A DNA stretch of 64,000 nucleotides from Halonotius aquaticus (lineage in GTDB: Archaea; Halobacteriota; Halobacteria; Halobacteriales; Haloferacaceae), in NCBI RefSeq assembly GCF_003605575.1, contig NZ_QKNY01000012.1:1-64000 (forward strand), in the 5' to 3' direction. The notes below the pieces were generated by a model that saw nothing but the letters and a program-made list of their open reading frames with translations, had not been told where the DNA came from and did not search any database. Every line of letters begins with the position of its first letter. The first letter of the stretch is position 1. A program made the translations under genes and the position numbers. This document shows positions 1 through 7,629 of this stretch, piece by piece.

Positions 1-189
1 CCAATCCGTCCCGCTTCACTTCCTAGTAGATTTGGCACTTCGTTAGAGCTACTAGCGAAACGATACTAGTTGCACATCTCTCTGACCGACCGGGTTCCCC
101 GTCTAAACAAGGCCGATACTCTGTATCTTGCACGTAATTCTTGACAAAACTTGGAAAGGTAGAGGCACCAATCATACTGAAACACAGAT

Positions 190-233
190 CTTAACCAACA
201 GATCCGGGGATTTCATCGCAACTGTTGGTTAAG
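190..233. repeat. Dispersed inverted repeat TTAACCAACA-N22-TGTTGGTTAA, copy 1
   Basis: Arms at 191-200 and 223-232 are perfect inverted copies, and the palindrome extends one base outward and one inward (CTTAACCAACAG / CTGTTGGTTAAG). The spacer has no similarity to those of the other copies. It lies about 150 bp upstream of the polymerase start. Three further copies occur at 2547-2587, 5296-5336 and 10419-10460, so the arms are conserved and the spacers are not. That pattern suggests a protein-binding or recombination site more than a coding or RNA element. Confidence 0.85.
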
Positions 234-345
234 AATGGATTCCGGAAGACATCTAAGAAACGATTGCAGACAGCCGTATAGCAGAATACATGCCGATAGC
301 GGGCCACCAAGCTCGTTCTCTGAACTACGGAAGCAACACGCCATT

Positions 346-378
346 GCTTAACCACGACTGAGTCGTTCGGTTTGAAGC
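346..378. promoter_or_regulatory. Imperfect inverted repeat just before the polymerase start
   Basis: Left segments GCTT, AACC and ACGACT are mirrored on the right by AGTCGT, GGTT and AAGC, separated by short bulges, ending 6 bp before the ATG at 385. It could be an operator or a 5' hairpin limiting translation. No clear TATA box is visible near it. Confidence 0.4.
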
Positions 379-384
379 AGACAG

Positions 385-2550
385 ATGGCGTTCACTATCG
401 ACTTCCTTGACGACGGTCGAGTCATAGAGTGGAATACAACCGTCGACGGTGCCATCCCAACAGAACGGGACGACTACACCCCACGTTTCTACGTCGCCGC
501 TCGTGACCCAGACGTTGACTCCGGTCTCACCACACTCCAGTCGGTGTACAATCAGCACCCTGGTGTCGTCACGACTGAAATGGTTACGCGACGGCCTAGT
601 TTTCGACGAGACGAGGAGACAGTCCTCGCCGTTGATGTCGCCCACATCGACCGCGTCACCCCACTTGCCCGGCAGATACGGCAGCTATCGGACTATCCAA
701 TCGGCGATCTCGCCTGCTTCAATGTCGATTTCTCGCGAGAATTCCGCTACTGTCTAGAGAACGGTGTTGATCCGACGCCTGCCTGCGAGATATCAACCCT
801 CCGACTCAGCGTACCGGTAAGTGAAACGAACAATGAGATATATAGGAAGCTCTCGGTCGGCGGTGACACTGTCGCTGGCTCACCGGTGGAGATTCTGAAC
901 ATCGTGCAAACAGCACTCGAAGATCAAGATCCAGATATTTTGGTCTGCTCGACGAGCGATATCATCCCAACCCTCCACGAAATGGCCACGGAAGCCGGCG
1001 TGGATGACTTTTCCATGAGCCGGTTGCCAAACGTGGGCTATCAGCAGCTGGCGAGCCGGTCGACGTACTCAAGCTACGGTCGTGTTGGTCACTCACCGGC
1101 ACGGTACAACGTGCCCGGCCGGGTGATCATCGACGAGTCGAATACGTTCTTCTACGGAGAGACGAACCTCGATGGCGTCCTTGACCTTGTGTCGCGCTCG
1201 AAAAAACCGATTCAGGAGCTTGCCTGGGCCTCGATCGGAAACGTGCTCACGGCGATTCAAATCTGCGAGGCCCACGACCGCGGTGTCCTCGTGCCGTGGA
1301 ACTCCTGGCGACACGAGTTCTACAAACCGATGGGAACACTCCACGACGCCGACCGCGGCGGCTTCATCTTCGCGCCCGAGGTTGGCTTACATGAGGATGT
1401 TCACGAACTCGACTTTTCGAGCCTCTATCCGAACATCATCTGTACTCGAAACGTTTCACCCGATGTCATCCGATGTGACTGTCACAGGGAACGTGAGGAC
1501 GTCCCCGAGCTCGGATACTCGATTTGTGACGAACAGGGGTACCTTGTCGATGTGCTACAACCGATCATCGACGCTCGTGACGAGATCAAGGCGGCAATCC
1601 GTCGCGAGAAACAACGGGACAATCCCGACGAAGAACGACTGGCCGAACTCGAAGGCCGCTCAGGGGCTCTCAAATGGATTCTCGTCGCCTGCTTTGGGTA
1701 TCAGGGATTCAGTAACGCGAAGTTCGGACGCATTGAGTGTCACGAAGCCATCAACGCGTTCGCTCGCGAGATTCTGCTAACGGCGAAACAACGGCTGGAA
1801 GCCGGCGGGTGGCGTGTCGTCCATGGCATCGTTGATTCGATCTGGGTGACGCCCGATCCCGACATCGACGACGAGAACCGCGAAGACCTCAACGCACTCG
1901 CAACGGAAATCACTGAGTGTGTCGAGATCCGACTCGAACACGAAGCTCACTATGACTGGGTGGCGTTTGTCCCACAGCGCGAGAGCGATGCCGGCGCGCT
2001 GACGAAGTACTTCGGAAAGGTCGCCGGCGAAGACGACTTCAAAATTAGAGGGATTGAAGCCCGGCAGCGCTCAACCCCGCCGTTCGTCGAGGACGTTCAG
2101 CGTGACTGTCTCGAACAACTCAATGCGACACGATCTCCGGACGCCGTACTCGACTGTCTTCAAGACGCGATTAATCGCCTCCAAGCTGGAACAGTAACGG
2201 TTGAGAAACTTGTCGAACGAAATCGTATCTCCAAGCCGTTAGAACGATACACACAGAATACGCAGAATGTGGCGGCGTTAAAGCGAGCTCGGGAGCAGGA
2301 CTTCGCTGTTCACCCAGGACAAGACATTGAGTACGTGGTCGTTGACGACGAGAAGAACTCCCGAGAGCGGGTCGCGTTAGCGCACGAGGAGGTCGAGTCG
2401 TACGATGTCCCGTACTACGAGACGCAACTCATCAGAGCTGTTGAGAGTGTACTGTCACCGCTTGGCTGGGATCGAACGGAGATTCGTCGAGAACTCGCGG
2501 AGACCCGGGTGCCGGAGTTGACGGCGTTCGCGAGAACGAAGAAAAGTTAA
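385..2550 (+). CDS. polB: Family B DNA polymerase, PolB2-like, with degenerate catalytic motif C
   Basis: A 721-residue family B DNA polymerase-like protein. Polymerase motif A is clear near residue 342 (DFSSLYPNI). Motif B is recognisable as K-x6-FGYQGF near 430. The region that should hold motif C (usually YxDTDS) reads GIVDSIWV near 479, so only one of the two acidic residues remains. The N-terminal exonuclease motifs are also weak; the usual D-I-E is replaced by AVDVAHID. This matches the PolB2/divergent plasmid polymerase group, often thought to have reduced or altered activity. It sits next to the Orc1/Cdc6 origin, which suggests a role in replicon copying or damage tolerance. The stop codon lies inside the second copy of the TTAACCAACA inverted repeat. 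The family call is firm; activity is inference. Confidence 0.9.
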   Translation: MAFTIDFLDDGRVIEWNTTVDGAIPTERDDYTPRFYVAARDPDVDSGLTTLQSVYNQHPGVVTTEMVTRRPSFRRDEETVLAVDVAHIDRVTPLARQIRQLSDYPIGDLACFNVDFSREFRYCLENGVDPTPACEISTLRLSVPVSETNNEIYRKLSVGGDTVAGSPVEILNIVQTALEDQDPDILVCSTSDIIPTLHEMATEAGVDDFSMSRLPNVGYQQLASRSTYSSYGRVGHSPARYNVPGRVIIDESNTFFYGETNLDGVLDLVSRSKKPIQELAWASIGNVLTAIQICEAHDRGVLVPWNSWRHEFYKPMGTLHDADRGGFIFAPEVGLHEDVHELDFSSLYPNIICTRNVSPDVIRCDCHREREDVPELGYSICDEQGYLVDVLQPIIDARDEIKAAIRREKQRDNPDEERLAELEGRSGALKWILVACFGYQGFSNAKFGRIECHEAINAFAREILLTAKQRLEAGGWRVVHGIVDSIWVTPDPDIDDENREDLNALATEITECVEIRLEHEAHYDWVAFVPQRESDAGALTKYFGKVAGEDDFKIRGIEARQRSTPPFVEDVQRDCLEQLNATRSPDAVLDCLQDAINRLQAGTVTVEKLVERNRISKPLERYTQNTQNVAALKRAREQDFAVHPGQDIEYVVVDDEKNSRERVALAHEEVESYDVPYYETQLIRAVESVLSPLGWDRTEIRRELAETRVPELTAFARTKKS

Positions 2551-2588
2551 CCAACATGGGCCCGGTCGGAAAGAGTTTGTTGGTTAAC
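2546..2588. repeat. Dispersed inverted repeat TTAACCAACA-N21-TGTTGGTTAA, copy 2
   Basis: Arms at 2547-2556 and 2578-2587 are perfect, extended outward by one G-C pair. The left arm overlaps the polymerase stop codon. Copies 1 and 2 therefore bracket the polymerase gene. Confidence 0.85.
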
Positions 2589-3323
2589 CATGTCCCCACG
2601 GATTCGAACCCCCACACCCCGTGTGCGATATGAAATCAGGAAGATAGCGGGAGGGGGTAGTAGAGAAGAGAGGCTGCGAAACACCCGAAATCTACGATAT
2701 CACGGGTGAGAGAACCCAGAAACAACAATATCGGAGTGATATACTTAACAGAGAAACCTTTACGTAGCCACTCTGTCAACCAAACCCTTACTAGAACTAG
2801 AGTCGGTCGAAACGAAACGTACCGTTTCGTGATACTTACGCATTAGTTCGTGGCTTTACTCTCTCGTGGGTTGGGTGTTATCGTCTGTTCTACGTCTTAT
2901 CACGGCTTCTCTGGTCGAATACCGTGTTTCATGAATGGTGCGTCCCTGCCCACCCTCTCGGGAAATTCATATCGCACACGGGGTGTGGGGGGTGGTCTCC
3001 CGACGAAATCTCGTCCTACGCGAGGTTGTCTAGAGATATTCCTGATACTGTCCGGATCAAGACACTGTCTGATGTTTCATTTTGCACACGGGGGGCCTCC
3101 GCCGAGGTCTTCTGACTCGCCTTGACGTCGCCGGCTGTTCGATGAGCCTTCCCGCGAATTCATATCGCACACGGGGGGTTATCACGATCAATTGATTTTG
3201 CCCGCGGTCACGAGGTTCAACCGAACACCCGACTTCTAAGCCCTTCTATCGACTGAATTCGAGTGATTTAACCTCGCACACGGTACCCATATTTATTTAT
3301 AGTTTCGTCCTAACCTCGCATAC
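2589..3323. other. Replication origin, left part, with ORB-like repeats
   Basis: A 735 bp non-coding region upstream of the Orc1/Cdc6 gene with repeated boxes of the form TTCATatCGCACACGGGG followed by a G-rich tail. Copies on the plus strand are at about 2965-2993, 3075-3100 and 3157-3180, and a weaker copy at 3266-3287. An inverted copy on the minus strand is at 2611-2638. Boxes of opposite orientation surrounding a tract next to an orc gene are the hallmark of haloarchaeal origins, where Orc1 binds ORB elements. AT-rich stretches at 2700-2800 could be the unwinding element. Short reading frames here are spurious. Confidence 0.85.
3266..3302 (+). promoter_or_regulatory. Orc1/Cdc6 promoter overlapping a degenerate ORB box
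   Basis: A degenerate ORB-like box (CTCGCACACGG) is followed directly by the TATA-like ATTTATTTAT at 3291-3300. The ATG at 3324 lies about 25-30 bp downstream, so the transcript is likely leaderless. Overlap of box and promoter suggests that the initiator represses its own gene. Confidence 0.6.
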
Positions 3324-4670
3324 ATGGCTGACGGCGACGAGCAACAATCCATCTCACAATCTATCAAAGGCCGTCTTCAGGAAGGAGTCCAGAACTCTGT
3401 CTTTCGCGATAAAGGACTTCTCGACCCGGATGCCGTCATCGACGAAGACCGGATCGTTGGTCGTGATGAGCAGCTGGACGACATCATCACCTACCTGCGA
3501 CCGGCACTGCAGGGGAATCGCCCACCCAATATGCTCCTCTACGGCCCGTCGGGGACCGGGAAATCACTTATCATCAATGCGGTCTGCCAGCAGGTTCTTG
3601 AACTCGCGAATTCGCAGGGAGATCGATTCGGTGTCATCAAAATCAACTGCCAGACGATCAAATCTCACGACCGGGCTGTCTATCGGCTCGTGAAGAATGC
3701 GGCCGAAGAAGCCGGCGTTGATGTCGGCGTCCCTGAAAGCGGGATTTCGACTGACCAGAAACTCGACCGGTTCTACGAGATTCTGAGCAACAACTTCGAC
3801 TCGGTCATCATCATACTTGACGAGGTCGACCTTCTGGTGGGTCGGCAACGAGATCCGAACGAGGAGCCGGCATATTCGAAACTGCTCTACCAGCTGTCGC
3901 GAGCGTCCCAGCTTGGACGCATCGTGGGCCATGTGTCCGTCGCCGCGCTCACGAATGATCCCCGATTCATGGAGGATATCGACGGCCGGGCAGAGAGTTC
4001 ATTCAATCCGCAGGATGTCGTCTTCCCTGATTACGACGCGACTCAACTGCAGGCAATCCTTGAACGCCGTCGCGACGCGTACCAGGATGACGTTCTCGAG
4101 GATGGAATTATTCCGATCAGTGCCGCATTCGCTGCCCAGGATCACGGCGATGCGCGGAAGGCAATCGATCTGTTTCGGAAGGCGGGTGAAATCGCCGACC
4201 GAGGTGGAGAAGATACTGTCCGTGAAGAGCACGTCCGCGACGCTCAAAAGGAAGCCGAACGGGATCGGACGCTGACCCAGATGCAGGGCCTCTCGACACA
4301 AAAGAAGCTCTCGCTCTACGCAACCGCGATCGTCCCTGTTTATTCGCAGCGCAACCTGAATGCCGTCCCCAGTACGGTTGCCTACCGAGTGTACCAGTAC
4401 CTCACCGATCTCTTGGATGCCGATGAAAAATCGCGCGACTCCTATCTGCGATACATGAACGAAGCTGAGACTTACAATTTCGTCACGTCCGAGAAACGGG
4501 GGCGCGGCTACGGTAGTGGGGTTCACAAGGAGTACACCTTCATCGACGATCCGGGGGTCGTCGCCGAGACTCTCCAGACTGACTTCCGTCTTGAGGATGC
4601 TGAACACGAAGAGGATCTCGTCAAATCCGTTGTCAACGCGCAGATAGACGATTTCTTCGAAGGGAACTGA
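3324..4670 (+). CDS. orc: Orc1/Cdc6 family replication initiator
   Basis: A 448-residue AAA+ ATPase of the archaeal Orc1/Cdc6 family, which binds ORB repeats and starts replication. Walker A is GPSGTGKS near residue 75 and Walker B is IIILDEVDLL near 160. A sensor-type segment AALTNDPRF follows near 210. The C-terminal third fits the winged-helix DNA-binding domain, and the length is normal for the family. The ATG at 3324 sits one promoter spacing downstream of a TATA box. ORB-like repeats lie on both sides of the gene, so this gene and its repeats most likely form an origin of this replicon. A second gene of the same family begins at 63637. Confidence 0.95.
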   Translation: MADGDEQQSISQSIKGRLQEGVQNSVFRDKGLLDPDAVIDEDRIVGRDEQLDDIITYLRPALQGNRPPNMLLYGPSGTGKSLIINAVCQQVLELANSQGDRFGVIKINCQTIKSHDRAVYRLVKNAAEEAGVDVGVPESGISTDQKLDRFYEILSNNFDSVIIILDEVDLLVGRQRDPNEEPAYSKLLYQLSRASQLGRIVGHVSVAALTNDPRFMEDIDGRAESSFNPQDVVFPDYDATQLQAILERRRDAYQDDVLEDGIIPISAAFAAQDHGDARKAIDLFRKAGEIADRGGEDTVREEHVRDAQKEAERDRTLTQMQGLSTQKKLSLYATAIVPVYSQRNLNAVPSTVAYRVYQYLTDLLDADEKSRDSYLRYMNEAETYNFVTSEKRGRGYGSGVHKEYTFIDDPGVVAETLQTDFRLEDAEHEEDLVKSVVNAQIDDFFEGN

Positions 4671-4929
4671 CGCGAAAAGTCCCCGACGCCGGCTTCAAAT
4701 TCATTTCGCATACAGAGGGTATTTCCGTCGAGTGTGTTGTTAGAATAACTAGGTGTGTCTGACAACAGTACGCAAGATTTCATTTTGCACACGGGGTGTC
4801 CCCCTCCGACTCATCACTCAATTCATCTCTCACACGGGGTCTCCTGCGGAAAGCAACCGAAATCATATCGCACACGGGGTGGTGTCTCGACGCTGTCGGC
4901 GTAAATTCACTTCGCACACGGGGGGTGTT
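4671..4929 (+). other. Replication origin, right part, with ORB-like repeats
   Basis: Five more ORB-like boxes follow the initiator gene, all in plus orientation: about 4700-4720 (degenerate, CGCATACAGAGGG), 4778-4805, 4821-4844, 4861-4886 and 4905-4929. The shared core is CACACGGGG preceded by TTCAT-type sequence. Spacing between the last four is about 40 bp. With the left cluster the initiator gene is enclosed by about ten boxes. Confidence 0.85.
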
Positions 4930-4957
4930 ATCCGGCGAAATAACAGCAGCTGTCGCC

Positions 4958-5281
4958 TTACTCGTCCGGATTGACTGGCCCTTTATATTTAGACGTGACT
5001 TTGTCTCCCTCCCTCCACTGCCAGTAGTAGTAGCGATTATCGTTGATTTCCTTGATGGTGATCGTGGCCTTCGACGGGACATCGTCCGGGAGGTCATCGG
5101 GACGGTTGTCGATCTCGTCATCATCTGATTCCTGTTCAAGCCGGCTCTCGCGAGCTTTGTGCTCTGCTAGCTCTTCGGCGTAGCGTGCGACGTGCTGGAG
5201 CTGGTCTGGGGAGTAGCTGTTGAGTGTGTTGACGATATCTGTCTGGAGTTCCGCCGGTGGAGTTGGGGGTTCGTACGACAT
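4958..5281 (-). CDS. Small haloarchaeal protein of unknown function
   Basis: A 107-residue acidic protein. The first 50 residues form a predicted helix (a PDQLQHVARYAEELAEH segment), the middle is charged, and the C-terminal 40 residues are a basic and aromatic strand-rich block (RYYYWQWREGDKVTSKYKGP). That block resembles small conserved haloarchaeal proteins of the DUF6788 type, often found beside plasmid replication genes; the family name is from memory and not certain. Copy 3 of the TTAACCAACA inverted repeat lies 15 bp upstream of its ATG, so that repeat may control it. It faces the origin, its stop lying about 30 bp from the last ORB box. Confidence 0.75.
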   Translation of the reverse strand: MSYEPPTPPAELQTDIVNTLNSYSPDQLQHVARYAEELAEHKARESRLEQESDDDEIDNRPDDLPDDVPSKATITIKEINDNRYYYWQWREGDKVTSKYKGPVNPDE

Positions 5282-5295
5282 CGATTGCCCTTGTG

Positions 5296-5336
5296 TTAAC
5301 CAACAGAGTCTGCTATATCATAATTTTGTTGGTTAA
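5296..5336. repeat. Dispersed inverted repeat TTAACCAACA-N21-TGTTGGTTAA, copy 3
   Basis: Perfect arms at 5296-5305 and 5327-5336 in the intergenic space between two divergent genes. It starts 15 bp from the start codon of the minus-strand gene, a position compatible with an operator. Confidence 0.85.
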
Positions 5337-5388
5337 GACGACGTGGATCGGCTTCTATTACACGCTAGATGTAACATTACTCGAAACT

Positions 5389-5398
5389 GATTTATATA
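5389..5398 (+). promoter_or_regulatory. TATA box of the HTH/nucleotidyltransferase pair
   Basis: TTTATATA at about 5390-5397. An archaeal transcript would start 25-28 bp downstream, at or next to the in-frame GTG at 5422. An ATG at 5398 touches the box itself and would lie upstream of the transcript, so the leaderless GTG start is preferred. Confidence 0.6.
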
Positions 5399-5421
5399 TG
5401 AGTTTCGTAATATGTTATACC

Positions 5422-6348
5422 GTGCTCCGCCGTATCGAACTCGATGTCCTCGCCACGGTCGACCGCGGCGACACGATCTCCGAACTCGCAGCGAAACTCG
5501 ACCACAGCGAGAGCTATCTATCTCGTGCTATCAACGACCTGACTGAGAAGGGCCTCGTCTACACGGAACGAGATGGCCGCCGAAAACGGGTCGTCCCATC
5601 AGACGCTCGCGCTGTTGAGATCTACCAGGATCTCGTCCGCCAACACTCCCACATTGGGTTCTCTGAGCTGGTGACTGGAAAGTCTCTTGAGGTACTATAT
5701 TATATCGACCAGCCGCGAACCGTCGCCGAGATCGCAGACCTCAGCAACAACTACCGCAACACGGTCAACCGAATCCTCAAGCGATTACGTGACCGGGGTC
5801 TCGTCGGAACAGACGATGGTCACTATGAGTTCAACGCCGACTTCGGCCGGCTCAACGAGTTCGCACGTGAACTCGTACACCATTTACATCGGCAATGCCT
5901 CGAAGCCGTAGCTCCGATGGGCACGATTCTCTGGGAGGATTACGACGAATTCCTCGCCCAGGCCGAGCAGGAAATCGACGCGGCGGGGTTCCACGAAACC
6001 GGCCTCGCTAGATTCGCGGCCTTCGATCTCCAGTTCCTGCTCACTGACCACCGCTACTACGTCTACTCCGAGGAACTTGACGAAGTCTCGCCGGCGGAGC
6101 TCTGCTGTCACACGCTGATAATCGACGACGGCAGTCGCTACCGCTCGTACTGTCTCCTCCTGCTTGGCCACGTCGACATCGACGAGGAGGAGCTCCGCGA
6201 GCAGGCGGCGAAGTATGACCTCGAAGATGAGATCGACGGCTTGCTGAGATACCTCAAGACGCAGGGCGAAGTCGAAGACGACCGTCTCCCGGCGTGGGAC
6301 GAGTTCCGGGATCTGGCGGCTGATTACGAGGTGCCACTCCCTCCATGA
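5422..6348 (+). CDS. Winged-helix regulator, antitoxin-like partner of nucleotidyltransferase
   Basis: About 308 residues from the preferred GTG at 5422; upstream ATGs at 5257 and 5398 fall before or on the TATA box. The N-terminal 75 residues are a MarR/ArsR-like helix-turn-helix (segment ISELAAKLDHSESYLSRAIN). A second HTH follows around residues 95-145 (TVAEIADLSNNYRNTVNRIL). The acidic C-terminal part is unassigned. The stop overlaps the next start (ATGA), so both proteins are probably made at a fixed ratio. An HTH protein in front of a nucleotidyltransferase is the layout of AbiE-like toxin-antitoxin systems; a similar pair lies at 31927-33293. Antitoxin function is inferred from context only. 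Confidence 0.8.
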   Translation: MLRRIELDVLATVDRGDTISELAAKLDHSESYLSRAINDLTEKGLVYTERDGRRKRVVPSDARAVEIYQDLVRQHSHIGFSELVTGKSLEVLYYIDQPRTVAEIADLSNNYRNTVNRILKRLRDRGLVGTDDGHYEFNADFGRLNEFARELVHHLHRQCLEAVAPMGTILWEDYDEFLAQAEQEIDAAGFHETGLARFAAFDLQFLLTDHRYYVYSEELDEVSPAELCCHTLIIDDGSRYRSYCLLLLGHVDIDEEELREQAAKYDLEDEIDGLLRYLKTQGEVEDDRLPAWDEFRDLAADYEVPLPP

Positions 6349-7148
6349 GACCCACATTCGGACGTGAATACATCGAGAACGAATTCAAGCGCATAGACGT
6401 TGGTATATCTGAACCGCTCACAGTCTACTTGATCGGTGGTGGTGCGATGTCGCTGCGTGACCTCAAAGGGGCGACGAAAGATATTGACTTGGTTCTCGCG
6501 GATGGTGACGCATACGGGCAGCTGTGGGCCGTCCTGATGGATCTCGGGTATTCAGAAATCCAGTCGCTTGACCCTGACTATAGAGCACTGGGGGCGACGA
6601 GCTGCGTTGAGAACGACGATGGGTGTCGCCTCGATATCTTTAACCAGCAGGTGGCAAACAAGCTCGTTCTCACTGACGGCATGCAAGAGCGCAGCGAGCC
6701 GTTCCTCGCGACCGAGCGATTGACTGTCCGGCTGGTCAGCAACGTGGATATCTTCCTGTTCAAACTGATCGCTGGCCGTGATGACGACATCGAGGACATG
6801 AATATGCTCGTGCAGGCCGGCCTTGATTACGACGCTGTTCGGGATGAACTCGACATCCAGATCGAACGCCTGTGTGACGACCAGTTCGTCACATTCGCGA
6901 ATGAGGCCTTGATGGAATTAGAGGAGCGGTACGGGGTGACCACTCCGATTGAGGGACGCGTTCGAGAACTCACAAACAGGTACTACCGGGGGCTCGAAGT
7001 CCTCCAGGTACTCGACGAGCCGATGGCCGTCGACGAACTGGCCGCAAAACTTGAACTAGATACCAACGAAGTTCACGACCGGATCGCGTATCTCTCAACG
7101 TTCGACCGGGTCTGTCGAGAAGGCGACACAGTCCGTCCAGTGGAGTAG
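6345..7148 (+). CDS. Nucleotidyltransferase, AbiEii/DUF6036-like putative toxin
   Basis: A 267-residue protein with the nucleotidyltransferase (pol-beta fold) signature: the GGGAMSLR turn near residue 31, two metal-binding aspartates in KDIDLV near 49, and a third candidate aspartate in CRLDIF near 97. The segment DIFLFKLIAGRDDDIEDM matches what is seen in DUF6036/AbiEii-type proteins. The last 55 residues look like an added winged helix (MAVDELAAKLELDTNEVHDR). It overlaps the preceding HTH gene by 4 bp. Known relatives modify tRNA or proteins with nucleotides and arrest growth; that activity is inference here. Catalytic residues look intact. Confidence 0.85.
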   Translation: MRPTFGREYIENEFKRIDVGISEPLTVYLIGGGAMSLRDLKGATKDIDLVLADGDAYGQLWAVLMDLGYSEIQSLDPDYRALGATSCVENDDGCRLDIFNQQVANKLVLTDGMQERSEPFLATERLTVRLVSNVDIFLFKLIAGRDDDIEDMNMLVQAGLDYDAVRDELDIQIERLCDDQFVTFANEALMELEERYGVTTPIEGRVRELTNRYYRGLEVLQVLDEPMAVDELAAKLELDTNEVHDRIAYLSTFDRVCREGDTVRPVE

Positions 7149-7257
7149 ATCAGTCGTTACCTACGGGAAAGGGAAGGCGGCCGTCTGGGAAGAACACCCG
7201 GAAGCGGGTACACGCTTTTTGCGGCGGGACGATCTCCCACCAGTCTTCGCTGGAGCC

Positions 7258-7500
7258 TTACCTATCGAATATTGGCTTATCGCTCCCGTAGACGACGGTC
7301 ACCTCGTCGGTTGGCGTCCAGTCTGCTGGGAGGTGGTTCGCCTCAGCTTCAACCACCCGGAGGGCGGCGTATCAGATATACTCGTGGGCTTCATTGTCTG
7401 TCATTCGAGCGACCTGGTAGTGGTGCTCGGCAACGTGCTCGGCTTCCTCAAAAAACCGTCGTGAGTCCTCTATTGAAAATGGAAGACGGCGTCGGAATGG
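7258..7500 (-). pseudogene. Degraded gene relic between two modules
   Basis: The 480 bp gap before the next gene has no intact gene. On the minus strand an open frame runs from about 7500 to 7258, interrupted by one TGA at 7372-7374. It has haloarchaeal composition (segments RRFFEEAEHVAEHHYQVARM and VVEAEANHLPADWTPTDEVT) and no convincing start. This looks like the remnant of a small acidic protein. Overlapping plus-strand frames are of unnatural composition and are not called. The product family is unknown. Confidence 0.45.
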
Positions 7501-7629
7501 CTGAGAAGTCGATAATGGCAGTCGAATTACTCGGCTTCGTTGAGAATACACTTCGTGTAGCCAAACAAGCGTTGGGAAGCCGCGCGGCTACAGAAAAGGT
7601 TCAAAAAGGTGACTGTCAACCTCTAACTA

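Larger units (their letters stand above)
1..384. other. Non-coding region upstream of DNA polymerase gene
   Basis: No convincing gene is seen here. The short reading frame opposite the polymerase start is a shadow. The stretch carries copy 1 of the TTAACCAACA inverted repeat (190-233) and an imperfect hairpin just before the polymerase start (346-378). The remainder shows no recognisable structure. Confidence 0.6.

Noticed and set aside
2591-2620. T-loop-like GGTTCGAATCC (minus strand) next to the first ORB box
   Set aside because: The stem has a G-G mismatch and no acceptor or anticodon arm follows, so it is not called as a tRNA.
2850-3125. Reading frames across the origin repeats
   Set aside because: Composition is unlike haloarchaeal proteins and the DNA consists of ORB-like boxes, so these are chance frames.
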